64,000 bases of DNA from Marinobacter fonticola (GTDB taxonomy: Bacteria > Pseudomonadota > Gammaproteobacteria > Pseudomonadales > Oleiphilaceae). Made by a program: the position numbers and the translations under genes. The stretch lies in the NCBI RefSeq assembly GCF_008122265.1, contig NZ_CP043042.1, positions 3,596,001 to 3,660,000 of the forward strand, given 5' to 3'. The notes under the pieces were generated by a model. It was not told the origin of the DNA. It did no database searches and saw nothing but the letters and a program-made list of their open reading frames with translations. This document shows positions 8,059-17,302 of this stretch, piece by piece (position 1 is the stretch's first letter; the number at the start of each line of letters is the position of its first letter).

Positions 8059-10129
8059 ACTGTTTTTCACCCTCGCCTTTGCCATCGGCATTGCCGTGGT
8101 GGTTTGGGTCGGCGCGGGCTTTATTGGAACAAACCCGTTGGCGCTGGCCTTCACTGGCCTTATTGCCCTGATATTCGGCCTGGGATTCACCGAACTTGCC
8201 GGATTCCGCGGTACCACGGCGCGGCTTTCAGAGCGGCTGGACGATACGCCCACCCGCGAGGACCAGCTCGGCAGTTGGCTGGATGGGCTGCCAGAGCCAA
8301 TCCAGTTTGCGGTTCAACGGCGGCTGGAAGGTTACGATGCCGCCCTGCCGGGTCCTCAACTAACGCCGTATCTCACCGGCTTACTGGTCATGCTGGGCCT
8401 ACTGGGCACGTTTGCCGGAATGATCGTGACCCTGGGGGGAGCCGCTTCCGCCCTGGATGGCAGCACTGAGCTCAGCGCTATCCGGAGCGCCCTCGCCGCC
8501 CCCATTGCAGGGCTCAGCTTGGCGTTCGGCACCTCCATCGCGGGCGTTGCAGCCTCGGCCATGCTGGGTCTGGCCTCAACCCTGAGTCGCCGGGATCGCC
8601 TGCAAATCTCCCGTAAGCTGGACCGCAATCTTCGCCAGAAGCTGCATCACCTGTCTGCAGACTTCCAGCGTCACCAGGCGTTTACCGCGCTGCAATCCCA
8701 GGCCAAGGCGCTACCTGAACTGGCCACCACCATGGGGTCCCTGTTGGACCGAATGGAACACGTTGGTCAGCGGCTGGAGCAGTCCCTGACCCAAAACCAG
8801 CAAGAATTTCACGATACCGTCGGCAATCAATACCGGACCCTGGCGGATACCGTGGCTCAATCCCTGAAGGACGCATTGGACGCCAGCTCACGCCAAGCAG
8901 CGGAACGCATCGAACCGATTGTAAGCGACGCCATGATACGGCTACGTGACGACGCCGGGGAGCTCCACCGGAGTTGGTCATCGGCTGCGGAAAGCAAAAT
9001 CGGCCACTTAGCTGAAGCCTTCCAGACCACCACGATTAAGGCCGGCGAACGCTGGCAGCACAATCTGGAAGCCCAACAGCAGGCGAGCGAAGAACACCGC
9101 CAGGCCCTTGAGGAAAGCAGCGAGCAAAGCCGGAGGCAGATGCTGGAGCTGATACAGCAATGGCTGTCCGACATGCAACGGCATCAGCAGGAACAGCAGG
9201 ACCAGTTCCACGAACAGGTCAAGGCGGCAGGAGAGCAGCTCCAGAGAGCCAACGAGCACAGTGCCGAACAGTGGCGCAGCGGCCTCGAGCGTCTGCAGAC
9301 CGCCAGCGAATCGCTGTTGCAGGACCTCGGCCAGACGCTGTTGGACTATCAGAACCGTTTCAACGAGAACACGGACATACTGATCGGCAACCAGAAAACC
9401 GGCCTTGAGCGTCTGACCAGCACTATTAGCGAACAGCTGAGCGCCCTCCACGCCCAAGAGGCCGATCAAGCGCAAGTGACCCACGACCGCCTTGAAACGC
9501 TGGAAGCTACTGCGGCGAGACATCTCACCGAGTTGGGCACAGCGCTTGAGGTGCCGATGACCCGGCTGATCGAAACCGCGTCGGAAACCCCCAAGGCAGC
9601 GGCGGAAATCATCAGGCAACTACAGACGGAAATTGCCCGTAACAGCGAGCGGGAAAACGAACTTTTGGAAGAACGGCAGCGGCTCCTTCAGCAACTGGAT
9701 AGCCTATTGGAGACCCAGCGCACCCAGGCGGAAAGCCAGCGCGACGCGGTGGATACACTGATCACCGGGGCCAGTGAAACCCTTGATGGTATCAGCGGCC
9801 GCTTCAACGCGTTGGTCCAGGAGCAAAGCCAGCAGTTGGTTAAATTGGCTGAAGACGTCACCGGCAGCAGCCAGGAAGTTGGCGCCCTCAGCGAGGCTTT
9901 CCAGACTGCGGTCGAACTGTTCAGCACCTCGAACACCCAACTTCAGCAAACCCTGGCCGACATGCAGCACGCCCTGGGTCATGCCAGCAGCCGCCATGAC
10001 GAACAGCTCGCCTATTATGTTGCCCAGGCCCGGGAAGTGATCGACCTGAGCGTCAGCTCCCAGAAAGACGTTATCGATGCCGTGGCCGCCCTGCAATCGG
10101 CGTCTCCCGCCAGCAGCGAGGCCCGCTGA
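8051..10129 (+). CDS. DUF802 protein: MotA/TolQ/ExbB-like stator with long coiled-coil tail
   Basis: A 692-residue protein. Four hydrophobic segments lie at about residues 4-24, 31-50, 106-130 and 150-177; the last two (LLVMLGLLGTFAGMIVTLGG and LAAPIAGLSLAFGTSIAGVAAS) have the small-residue pattern of MotA, TolQ, ExbB and ZorA. After about residue 190 follow some 500 residues of Gln, Glu, Ala-rich heptad-like sequence, a long cytoplasmic coiled coil as in ZorA. An upstream extension of the frame exists, but the ATG at 8051 starts directly at the first membrane helix and overlaps the DUF3348 stop. Together with the next gene it should form an inner-membrane ion channel/motor. Function unknown. 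Confidence 0.85.
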   Translation: MSKLFFTLAFAIGIAVVVWVGAGFIGTNPLALAFTGLIALIFGLGFTELAGFRGTTARLSERLDDTPTREDQLGSWLDGLPEPIQFAVQRRLEGYDAALPGPQLTPYLTGLLVMLGLLGTFAGMIVTLGGAASALDGSTELSAIRSALAAPIAGLSLAFGTSIAGVAASAMLGLASTLSRRDRLQISRKLDRNLRQKLHHLSADFQRHQAFTALQSQAKALPELATTMGSLLDRMEHVGQRLEQSLTQNQQEFHDTVGNQYRTLADTVAQSLKDALDASSRQAAERIEPIVSDAMIRLRDDAGELHRSWSSAAESKIGHLAEAFQTTTIKAGERWQHNLEAQQQASEEHRQALEESSEQSRRQMLELIQQWLSDMQRHQQEQQDQFHEQVKAAGEQLQRANEHSAEQWRSGLERLQTASESLLQDLGQTLLDYQNRFNENTDILIGNQKTGLERLTSTISEQLSALHAQEADQAQVTHDRLETLEATAARHLTELGTALEVPMTRLIETASETPKAAAEIIRQLQTEIARNSERENELLEERQRLLQQLDSLLETQRTQAESQRDAVDTLITGASETLDGISGRFNALVQEQSQQLVKLAEDVTGSSQEVGALSEAFQTAVELFSTSNTQLQQTLADMQHALGHASSRHDEQLAYYVAQAREVIDLSVSSQKDVIDAVAALQSASPASSEAR

Positions 10130-10785
10130 TGGACGTGCTTAACGACGGCGAACAACAGTCGACGCCGGTCTGGGCGATCTTCTCTGACCTGATGGCCGCC
10201 CTTGTTGGCATACTGGTGCTGATACTGGTCTGGGTCATTGGCGTCCAACTGGAGCTAAGCCAGTCCCTGGCTGCGGAAAAGGAACGCCGGGTGGCGGAAC
10301 AACAGAAGCGCCAGGCCCTTGAGCAGGCACTCGAAGACCCGTTGACCAAGGGTCTCGTCACCTTCCGTGATGGCCGCATCGGGATCAGCGGCAATGTGTT
10401 ATTCGGGCTGAACTCCGACCAGCTCCAGAAAGACGGCGAAGAGGTGCTGCAATCCCTGGTTGAACCGCTTGATACGTACCTGAAGAACCATAACGAGCTG
10501 CTGATGGTCAGCGGTTTCACCGACGATCTGCCGATCCATACCGGGAATCGTTATGGCGACAACTGGGGGCTCTCTGCACAGCGGGCCCTAAATGTAACCC
10601 GTGCGCTGATCGATGAAGGCCTGCCAAAGGATCGCGTCTTTGCCGCGGCCTTCGGCGAGCAACATCCTGTCGTGCCTAATGAGGACGCCGAGTCCCGCGC
10701 CCGCAACCGGCGAGTGGAGATCAGCACGGTTCCCCGGCCGGAACCGGCCGAATCCGAAGCCAAGCGATCCGGCAATGACGACTGA
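10129..10785 (+). CDS. MotB/ZorB-like protein with OmpA peptidoglycan-binding domain
   Basis: A 218-residue protein with one membrane helix near the N-terminus (residues about 14-40) and a periplasmic OmpA-like domain. The helix begins FSDLMAALVGILV, placing Asp20 where MotB and ZorB carry the ion-binding aspartate. A short coiled segment (AAEKERRVAEQQKRQALEQ) plays the place of the plug/linker. The OmpA part holds VSGFTDDLPIH and ARNRRVEIS, the positions that bind diaminopimelate in peptidoglycan. The ATG overlaps the DUF802 stop (TGATG at 10127-10131), so the two subunits are translationally coupled. By analogy it anchors the stator to the cell wall and carries ions; a link to flagella is unlikely because no flagellar genes are near. 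Confidence 0.88.
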   Translation: MDVLNDGEQQSTPVWAIFSDLMAALVGILVLILVWVIGVQLELSQSLAAEKERRVAEQQKRQALEQALEDPLTKGLVTFRDGRIGISGNVLFGLNSDQLQKDGEEVLQSLVEPLDTYLKNHNELLMVSGFTDDLPIHTGNRYGDNWGLSAQRALNVTRALIDEGLPKDRVFAAAFGEQHPVVPNEDAESRARNRRVEISTVPRPEPAESEAKRSGNDD

Positions 10786-11392
10786 AACCGCAACTCACGA
10801 ATCCCCACGGCAGCGGCTCGACCGATTAAGACACGCCAGCCAGCAGGCTGTCGATCCGGTCCGATTTCGCTACCTGGACGCACTGGAACGGCGGCTCCGG
10901 GAACGCGACCTGCAGCACGGCCGACACTGGGTTAAGTTGCAGCAGGCGCTGGATGATTACGAGAGGACACACCTGCGGACCACGCCTCGGGTGTCGGACC
11001 GCCACCCATCGCCGGTCAGTCTTGCGCCCTTGTCCCAACTCTCCGATCTGCTGAATGGCCAGTCACCGGCAGCAACGGCTGAAAGCACATCGCCACTGGC
11101 CGAGCTGTTCGCCGGCGATGGCGCCGAACCCGCAGATACAGCACCCGCCTATTCACCCCGGCCCCTCAAGGCCGTGATGCGTGCCCGAGCGCTCCAAAGT
11201 GAGCGGACATTGGAGCGCCGAATCCAGTCGGCTATCGAACAGTCGCCTGAAAACGCAGGCCCGATGAACGCGCACCGGCTGGTGAGTCGCGCCGTCGGGG
11301 AACTTAAGCGGCTTTCACCGGATTATCTGAAGCGGTTTGCGAGCTATACCGACCTGTTGCAGTCGCTAGAGAGGCTCAACATCAAAGGCTGA
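10775..11392 (+). CDS. DUF2894 family protein, last gene of motor-like operon
   Basis: A 205-residue soluble protein matching DUF2894: RQRLDRLRHASQQAVDPVRF at the N-terminus, LDALERRLRERD, a Pro/Ser-rich linker near residues 70-130, and a C-terminal block ALQSERTLERRIQSAIEQSP and LVSRAVGELKRLSPDYLKRF. No membrane helix or known catalytic motif. The ATG at 10775 lies 11 bases inside the preceding gene; a longer frame exists but this start matches the family and the tight operon layout. The family is found with DUF3348/DUF802/OmpA genes. It could be the cytoplasmic partner or effector of the motor; this is inference. Confidence 0.8.
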   Translation: MTTETATHESPRQRLDRLRHASQQAVDPVRFRYLDALERRLRERDLQHGRHWVKLQQALDDYERTHLRTTPRVSDRHPSPVSLAPLSQLSDLLNGQSPAATAESTSPLAELFAGDGAEPADTAPAYSPRPLKAVMRARALQSERTLERRIQSAIEQSPENAGPMNAHRLVSRAVGELKRLSPDYLKRFASYTDLLQSLERLNIKG

Positions 11393-11435
11393 TTTGGCAG
11401 GAAAAATAAGCGACCGGGTGAAAAGCGGGAGAGAC

Positions 11436-11460
11436 AGCCCCCGGAACGGTTCCGGGGGCT
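11436..11460. terminator. Hairpin between convergent DUF2894 and fba genes
   Basis: An 11-bp perfect stem (AGCCCCCGGAA with TTCCGGGGGCT) around a 3-base loop, placed between the stops of the two convergent genes. Reading toward the left it is followed by a pyrimidine-rich run ending in TTTT, so it fits fba best, but it may serve both directions. Confidence 0.7.
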
Positions 11461-11472
11461 GGATACTGCGGT

Positions 11473-12537
11473 TTACTTCACTTTCGGATCCAGTTCGCCA
11501 GCGGCATAACGCTCGAACATACGTTCGAGGTTCACCGGCTTTATCTTGCTGGCGTTGCCCGCGGTGCCGAACGCTTCGTAGCGCGCCATGCAGATGTCGG
11601 ACATGGCTTTGACGGATTCCTTCAGGTATTTGCGCGGATCGAATTCGGCGGGGTTCTGCGCCATGAAACGACGGATCGCGCCAGTAGAAGCCAGACGCAG
11701 GTCGGTATCGATATTGACCTTACGCACACCGTGCTTGATGCCCTCGACGATTTCCTCGACCGGTACGCCGTAGGTTTCCGGAATCTCGCCGCCGTACTGG
11801 TTGATGATTTCCAGCCAGTCCTGGGGTACGGAGCTGGAACCGTGCATGACCAGATGGGTATCCGGGATACGGGCATGGATGGCCTTGATCTGGTCGATGG
11901 CCAGGATGTCGCCGGTGGGCGGACGGGTGAACTTGTAGGCGCCGTGGCTGGTGCCGATGGCGATGGCCAGGGCGTCCACGTGGGTCTTCTTGACGAAGTC
12001 GGCGGCTTCTTCCGGATCGGTCAGCATCTGGCTGTGATCCAGGGTACCTTCCGCACCGATGCCGTCTTCCTCGCCGGCCTGACCGGTTTCCAGAGAACCC
12101 AGGCAGCCCAGTTCGCCTTCCACTGACACGCCACAGGCGTGAGCCATTTCCACGGTACGACGGGTGACATCGACGTTGTATTCGTATTCGGTCGGGGTCT
12201 TGCCGTCTTCACCCAGGGAGCCGTCCATCATGACCGAGCTGAAACCCAGCTGAATGGAACGCTGGCACACGGACGGGCTGGTGCCGTGGTCCTGGTGCAT
12301 AACCACTGGAATGTGCGGAAATTCTTCGACCGCCGCCAGAATCAGATGGCGCAGAAAGGGTGCGCCAGCGTATTTGCGTGCACCCGCAGAGGCCTGGACG
12401 ATGACCGGAGAATCGGTCTTGTCGGCGGCTTCCATGATCGCGCGCATCTGTTCCAGGTTGTTGACGTTGTATGCGGGTACGCCGTAACCATGCTCGGCGG
12501 CATGGTCCAGCAGCTGGCGCATTGAAATAAGGGCCAT
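11473..12537 (-). CDS. fba: Class II fructose-bisphosphate aldolase
   Basis: A 354-residue zinc-dependent aldolase that splits fructose 1,6-bisphosphate into dihydroxyacetone phosphate and glyceraldehyde 3-phosphate (glycolysis, gluconeogenesis). Visible motifs: [15 protein letters not shown] with a zinc histidine, [36 protein letters not shown] and [11 protein letters not shown]. Length fits the class II type found in Calvin-cycle-like clusters. The ATG at 12537 has AAGGAGAG upstream; the frame extends 47 codons further but without a site. It is the last gene of the tkt-epd-pgk-fba cluster, 37 bp after pgk, and is followed by a hairpin at 11436-11460. Confidence 0.96.
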   Translation of the reverse strand: MALISMRQLLDHAAEHGYGVPAYNVNNLEQMRAIMEAADKTDSPVIVQASAGARKYAGAPFLRHLILAAVEEFPHIPVVMHQDHGTSPSVCQRSIQLGFSSVMMDGSLGEDGKTPTEYEYNVDVTRRTVEMAHACGVSVEGELGCLGSLETGQAGEEDGIGAEGTLDHSQMLTDPEEAADFVKKTHVDALAIAIGTSHGAYKFTRPPTGDILAIDQIKAIHARIPDTHLVMHGSSSVPQDWLEIINQYGGEIPETYGVPVEEIVEGIKHGVRKVNIDTDLRLASTGAIRRFMAQNPAEFDPRKYLKESVKAMSDICMARYEAFGTAGNASKIKPVNLERMFERYAAGELDPKVK

Positions 12538-12574
12538 CGGGTACTCTCCTTCGTGAAACGTTTCTAAATCAATG

Positions 12575-13735
12575 TTAAGCGCCGCGCTCTTCCAGTACCG
12601 CGACTGCAGGCAGGGTCTTGCCTTCAACAAACTCGAGGAAGGCGCCGCCGCCCGTCGAGATGTAGGATATTTTCTCACTCACGCCATACTTATCGACCGC
12701 GGCTACAGTATCGCCACCGCCCGCGAGAGAGAAAGCATCACTCTGGGCAATAGCGTCGGCCAGGGCCTTGGTGCCGTTGCCAAACTGGTCAAATTCGAAG
12801 ACGCCCACCGGACCATTCCACAGGATGGTTTTTGCATTTTTGAGGAGCTGTGCAAATTGTCCTGCAGTTTCCGGGCCGACATCGAGAATCATGTCGTCGT
12901 TAGCGACGTCCGAAATATTCTTGGTGGTGGCGGTCGCGTTCTCGTCGAATTCCGGGGCCACAACGACGTCCACCGGCAGCGGAATCTCAACCCGTGCGGC
13001 GATGTCCTTGGCGGTATCCAGCAGGTCGTGCTCGCAGAGCGATTTGCCCACCGGATGCCCGGCAGCGGCCAGGAAGGTATTGGCGATGCCGCCACCCACA
13101 ATGATTTGATCGCACACTTGGGACAACGAATTGAGGACATCCAGCTTGGTGGACACTTTGGAGCCCCCAACGATGGCCACAACCGGCTTGGCCGGATTGT
13201 CCAGCGCCTTACTCAGAGCTTCCAGCTCGGCCGCCAGCAGCGGGCCGGCGCAAGCTTCCGGGGCGAACCGGGCGACACCGTGGGTCGACGCTTGGGCGCG
13301 GTGGGCCGTGCCGAAAGCATCCATAACGTAAATATCGCACAGAGCGGCGTACTTACGGGACAACGCTTCGTCATCTTTCTTCTCGCCCTTATTGAAACGG
13401 ACGTTCTCGAAAAGCACCACTTCGCCGTCGGCCACCTCGACACCGTCCAGGTAATTTTCGATCAGGCGCACCGGCTGGCCCAGCATCTCACCCAGGCGAT
13501 CAGCCACCGGCTTCATGGAAGACGCCTCGTCATAGACGCCTTCTTCCGGGCGGCCCAGATGGGACATTAGCATGACCTTGGCCCCTGCATCGCGCGCCGC
13601 CTCAATGGTGGGCAGGGAGGCACGGATACGGGCATCGCTGGTCACTTGGCCGCCCTTAACCGGAACGTTCAGATCCTCACGGATCAGGACACGCTTACCG
13701 GCAAGATCCAGCTCGGTCATCTTCTTGATGGTCAT
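12575..13735 (-). CDS. pgk: Phosphoglycerate kinase
   Basis: A 386-residue monomeric kinase that interconverts 1,3-bisphosphoglycerate plus ADP and 3-phosphoglycerate plus ATP. Motifs: [39 protein letters not shown], and the nucleotide-binding end [12 protein letters not shown]. Length is normal for bacteria. The start at 13735 has AAGGAA before it; an alternative Met lies six codons later (MTELDLAG). It follows epd after a 120-bp gap filled by a 17-bp tandem repeat and is probably co-transcribed with fba. Confidence 0.96.
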   Translation of the reverse strand: MTIKKMTELDLAGKRVLIREDLNVPVKGGQVTSDARIRASLPTIEAARDAGAKVMLMSHLGRPEEGVYDEASSMKPVADRLGEMLGQPVRLIENYLDGVEVADGEVVLFENVRFNKGEKKDDEALSRKYAALCDIYVMDAFGTAHRAQASTHGVARFAPEACAGPLLAAELEALSKALDNPAKPVVAIVGGSKVSTKLDVLNSLSQVCDQIIVGGGIANTFLAAAGHPVGKSLCEHDLLDTAKDIAARVEIPLPVDVVVAPEFDENATATTKNISDVANDDMILDVGPETAGQFAQLLKNAKTILWNGPVGVFEFDQFGNGTKALADAIAQSDAFSLAGGGDTVAAVDKYGVSEKISYISTGGGAFLEFVEGKTLPAVAVLEERGA

Positions 13736-13769
13736 GAAAATTTTCCTTTTCCAAGTCGTTATCAGGATC

Positions 13770-13854
13770 AGTGAAAATCGATCGCTAGTGAAAATTGTTA
13801 TTCAGTAAAAATCGTCAGATAGTAAAAATCGATGGCCAGTGAGTATCGACGCCC
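13770..13854. repeat. Five tandem copies of a degenerate 17-bp repeat between epd and pgk
   Basis: On the plus strand the five units begin at 13770, 13787, 13804, 13821 and 13838, exactly 17 bases apart, each starting AGTGAAAATCG or AGTAAAAATCG with small changes; unit 5 reads AGTGAGTATCG. The array begins one base after the epd stop codon and ends about 34 bases before the pgk start (sense direction). It holds no gene. Confidence 0.85.
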
Positions 13855-13855
13855 G

Positions 13856-14881
13856 TTAGGCATCAGCAAAGCGGGACAGCCAACTGCGACTGACGTCGAG
13901 CATACGGTTGGCGAAGCCCCATTCGTTATCAAACCAGCACAGCACTTTTACCATCCGGCCCCCGCTGACCCGGGTCTGGCCGCCATCCACGATGACCGAA
14001 TGGGGGTCGTGGTTGAAATCGGCACTGGCCAGCGGCTCGTCGGTGTAGCCGACGATGCCCTTGAGGGCACCTTTGGAGCATTCACGAATAATGCGATTGA
14101 CCGTTGCAACATCCGTGGCGGTAGATACATTAACGGTCATATCAATGGCGGAAACATTCAGCGTGGGCACGCGCATGGCCACCGCACTGAAGCGATCCTT
14201 CATGTTGGGTAGCAGCCGCTCGATACCCCGCGCCAGGCCGGTGTCCACGGGCACGATGTTGTGCAGCGCGCTGCGGGTGCGGCGCAGATCGTGATGGTGA
14301 TAGGCGTCGATCACCGGCTGATCGTTCATGGCCGCATGGATGGTGGTAATGGCCCCCTGCTCCACGCCGAACGCCCGATCCAGCTCCTGAATCACCGGCA
14401 CCACACAATTGGTCGTGCAGGACGCGTTGGACACGATGCGATCCTCCGCAGCCAAGTCGCCCTCGTTGATTCCGAACACGACGGTGCGGTCCACATCCGG
14501 CTCGGCGGGCTGGGAAAACAGCACCCGTCCGGCTCCGGCACGCAGATGCTCCTGAGCGGTATCGCGGTCACTGAAGGCGCCGGTACACTCCAGCACCAGA
14601 TCCACTTGAAGATCCGACCAGGGCAGCTCCCCCGGCTGGCTCGCCCGTAACACCTGGATCTCGTCGCCGTTGACCACCATGCCGCTCATGGTGGTGTCCA
14701 CATCGCCGCGGAAACGGCCATGGGTGGAGTCGTACCGGGTTAGATGAGCAATGGTTTCCAGGCCTGACAATTCATTGATTGCCACAACCTGCAGCGCGTC
14801 CCGGTAGCCATTTTCATAGAGCGCACGCAACACGCACTGGCCGATACGGCCATAGCCATTGATTGCCAGACGATGTGCCAT
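13856..14881 (-). CDS. epd: Erythrose-4-phosphate dehydrogenase (GAPDH family)
   Basis: A 341-residue NAD-dependent dehydrogenase. The GAPDH fold is clear: INGYGRIGQCVLRAL at the N-terminus, the catalytic cysteine in SNASCTTNC, and DNEWGFANRMLD at the end. The order between tkt and pgk, and the segments AAMNDQPVIDAYHHHDLRRTR and FNHDPHSVIVDGGQTRVSG, point to Epd, which oxidises erythrose 4-phosphate toward pyridoxal phosphate synthesis, rather than glycolytic GapA. Some proteins of this group act on glyceraldehyde 3-phosphate, so an overlap of activity is possible. Starts 60 bp after the tkt stop, with a terminator-like hairpin between the two. Confidence 0.85.
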   Translation of the reverse strand: MAHRLAINGYGRIGQCVLRALYENGYRDALQVVAINELSGLETIAHLTRYDSTHGRFRGDVDTTMSGMVVNGDEIQVLRASQPGELPWSDLQVDLVLECTGAFSDRDTAQEHLRAGAGRVLFSQPAEPDVDRTVVFGINEGDLAAEDRIVSNASCTTNCVVPVIQELDRAFGVEQGAITTIHAAMNDQPVIDAYHHHDLRRTRSALHNIVPVDTGLARGIERLLPNMKDRFSAVAMRVPTLNVSAIDMTVNVSTATDVATVNRIIRECSKGALKGIVGYTDEPLASADFNHDPHSVIVDGGQTRVSGGRMVKVLCWFDNEWGFANRMLDVSRSWLSRFADA

Positions 14882-14901
14882 GACGTGGAGCTATCTCCCG
14901 C

Positions 14902-14933
14902 AGTAAAAAGAACGGCCGCCGAACCGGCGACCG
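14902..14933 (-). terminator. Terminator-like hairpin between tkt and epd
   Basis: On the minus strand an 8-bp stem (CGGTCGCC with GGCGGCCG, one mismatch) around GGTTC is followed by TTCTTTTT. This is a plausible rho-independent terminator or attenuator that lowers read-through from tkt into epd-pgk-fba. Confidence 0.6.
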
Positions 14934-14941
14934 TATTAGAC

Positions 14942-16942
14942 TTAATTGTCGAGCAGTTCCTGAGCGGTAGAAACCACGTTGTCGACCGTAAAGCCAAAGA
15001 GCTTGAACAAATCCCCCGCCGGGGCGGATTCGCCAAAGCTACTCATGCCGATGATGCGACCGTCGAGGCCCACATACTTGTACCAGTAATCCTCGAAACC
15101 AGCCTCGATGGCGATGCGATTGGTCACATCCAGCGGTAATACCTGCTGTTTGTACTTGGCGCTCTGGGCCTCGAACACTTCCGCAGACGGCATGGAGACC
15201 ACGCGAATGCTACGGCCCTGCTCGCGCAGCGCACTCGCGGCCTCTTGGGCCAGACTCACTTCAGATCCGGTAGCGATCAGGATCAGCTCGGGCTGGCCCT
15301 CGTCATCGGACAAAATGTAGCCGCCCTTGGCCGCATCCTTGAGTTGATCGTCGGTGCGATCCTGGTGCGGTAGACCCTGCCGGGAAAAGACCAAAGCGCT
15401 GGGGCCGTCGGCACGCTCCAGCGCGCTCTTCCAGGCGATGGCGGATTCCACCGCATCGGCGGGCCGCCACACGTGCATGTTCGGTGTGGTGCGTAGCGCG
15501 GTGAGCTGCTCGATAGGCTGGTGAGTGGGGCCATCTTCGCCCAAACCGATGGAGTCGTGGGTAAAGACGAAGATCGAGCGCAGCTTCATCAATGCCGACA
15601 TACGCACCGCATTGCGGCAATATTCCATGAAGATCAGGAAGGTGGCGCCATAGGGCGTAAAGCCGCCGTGCAGAGCGATCCCGTTCATGATGGCCGCCAT
15701 GCCGAATTCACGCACACCGTAATAGATGTAGTTGCCGCTGGCGTCATCCTTGTTAACACCCTTGCTGCCATCCCAGATAGTCAGGTTCGAACCGGCCAGG
15801 TCGGCAGAACCGCCAAGCAGTTCCGGCAGCATCGGCCCGTAGGCGTTCAGGGTGTTCTGGGACGCCTTGCGGCTGGCCACGGTTTCGCCTTTTTCCTGGC
15901 ATTCGCGGATGTAGGCGTCGGCCTTTTCCGAGAAGTCCACCGGCAGATCGCCCTTCATGCGACGCTCGAACTCAGCGGCCAATTCAGGGTGCGCGCTCTT
16001 GTAGGCCGCGAAGGCTTCGTTCCAACTCTTCTGCGCCGCCGCACCTTTCTCCCGGGCGTCCCAGGCGTTGTAGATCTCGTCCGGCACTTCGAAATCGCCG
16101 TAGTTCCAACCCAGGTTCTCTCGGGCGGCAATAATTTCAGCCTCACCCAGCGCGGAACCGTGGCAGCTCTCGGTGCCCTGCTTGTTAGGCGCGCCGAAAC
16201 CGATGATGGTCTTGCAGCAGATCAGCGTGGGCTGGTCAGTGTTGGCCCGGCCTGCGTCGATGGCACGACGGATTTCTTCGTCATTATGGCCGTCAACATC
16301 GGCGACCACGTGCCAGCCGTAGGATTCGAATCGTTTGGGCGTATCGTCGGTGAACCAGCCGTCCACCTCCCCGTCGATGGAGATGCCGTTGTCGTCGTAG
16401 AAAAAGATCAGCTTGCCCAGACCCAGGGTGCCGGCCAGGGAACAGACCTCATGGGAGATACCTTCCATGAGGCAGCCGTCGCCCAGGAAGGCATAGGTGT
16501 AATGGTCGACGATATTGTGGCCGTCACGGTTGAATTGCGCGCCCAGGGCCTTCTCGGCGATAGCGAAGCCCACGGCGTTGGCGATGCCCTGGCCCAGCGG
16601 TCCGGTGGTGGTCTCAACACCCGGCGTATAACCATACTCCGGGTGACCCGGCGTCTTGCTATGGAGCTGACGGAAATTCTTGATGTCGTCGAGGGAAACG
16701 TCATAGCCGCTCAGGTGCAGCAGGGAGTACTGCAGCATGGAGCCGTGGCCGTTGGACAGGATGAATCGATCCCGGTTGGGCCACGTCGTATCCGCCGGAT
16801 TGTGGCTCAGATAATCGTTCCAGAGCACTTCGGCGATGTCCGCCATACCCATCGGTGCGCCGGGATGGCCGGAATTAGCCTTTTGGACCGCATCCATGCT
16901 GAGCGCGCGAATGGCATTGGCAAGGTCTTTACGGGACGGCAT
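14942..16942 (-). CDS. tktA: Transketolase
   Basis: A 666-residue thiamine diphosphate enzyme that moves two-carbon units between sugar phosphates in the pentose phosphate pathway, and supplies erythrose 4-phosphate to the next gene, epd. Motifs: [19 protein letters not shown] at the N-terminus, the ThDP motif [18 protein letters not shown] through [13 protein letters not shown], and [19 protein letters not shown] in the pyrimidine domain. Full family length. ATG at 16942 with GGAG upstream. It heads the minus-strand carbon cluster and is divergent from the SAM-cycle operon. Confidence 0.97.
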   Translation of the reverse strand: MPSRKDLANAIRALSMDAVQKANSGHPGAPMGMADIAEVLWNDYLSHNPADTTWPNRDRFILSNGHGSMLQYSLLHLSGYDVSLDDIKNFRQLHSKTPGHPEYGYTPGVETTTGPLGQGIANAVGFAIAEKALGAQFNRDGHNIVDHYTYAFLGDGCLMEGISHEVCSLAGTLGLGKLIFFYDDNGISIDGEVDGWFTDDTPKRFESYGWHVVADVDGHNDEEIRRAIDAGRANTDQPTLICCKTIIGFGAPNKQGTESCHGSALGEAEIIAARENLGWNYGDFEVPDEIYNAWDAREKGAAAQKSWNEAFAAYKSAHPELAAEFERRMKGDLPVDFSEKADAYIRECQEKGETVASRKASQNTLNAYGPMLPELLGGSADLAGSNLTIWDGSKGVNKDDASGNYIYYGVREFGMAAIMNGIALHGGFTPYGATFLIFMEYCRNAVRMSALMKLRSIFVFTHDSIGLGEDGPTHQPIEQLTALRTTPNMHVWRPADAVESAIAWKSALERADGPSALVFSRQGLPHQDRTDDQLKDAAKGGYILSDDEGQPELILIATGSEVSLAQEAASALREQGRSIRVVSMPSAEVFEAQSAKYKQQVLPLDVTNRIAIEAGFEDYWYKYVGLDGRIIGMSSFGESAPAGDLFKLFGFTVDNVVSTAQELLDN

Positions 16943-17240
16943 CAGTAATCTCCAGAGATGTACAACGGCTTGAAATAAAGCGCAAACGAACCACGCGACC
17001 GGTTCGCCAACACAGCCAGGAATCGAGAAGGCGCATATTTTCGCCGATTAGGGAGGCTGTGAGCAAATGCGTATAGCTGCCGGTACCGGAAATTCCGTAG
17101 CTGGCAAGCCTCGCGAGAAGCTGCGTGAAGAATAAGCCCTTTGACTTCAGTGCCTTTGGCAAACACCCGCTGGAAATTCAGCACCCTTTAATAACGAGTG
17201 GGATAGCAAGAAGCCGTCGCGAGCAAAGCCATGCAAACCT

Positions 17241-17260
17241 ATATCAAAGTTTTTTGATAT
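17241..17260. promoter_or_regulatory. Perfect palindromic operator upstream of the SAM-cycle operon
   Basis: A 20-bp site made of ATATCAAA, four bases, and TTTGATAT. It ends five bases before the proposed -35 box of the ArsR/methyltransferase gene. Position and symmetry suit binding by a dimeric ArsR-type repressor, most simply the product of the gene behind it. That it is the SahR box is inference. Confidence 0.65.
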
Positions 17261-17265
17261 TGTTA

Positions 17266-17294
17266 TTGACCGTCATACTTCAGCTCCCTACACT
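17266..17294 (+). promoter_or_regulatory. Sigma70-type promoter giving a nearly leaderless transcript
   Basis: TTGACC (17266-17271), a 17-base spacer and TACACT (17289-17294). Transcription would start near 17301, one or two bases before the ATG at 17303, and no ribosome binding site is visible in front of that ATG. Confidence 0.65.
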
Positions 17295-17302
17295 TCGCCT
17301 TT

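Noticed and set aside
15521..16948. A 475-codon open frame on the plus strand opposite tkt
   Set aside because: It mirrors the codon pattern of the transketolase gene in GC-rich DNA, has no recognisable domains and no ribosome binding site.
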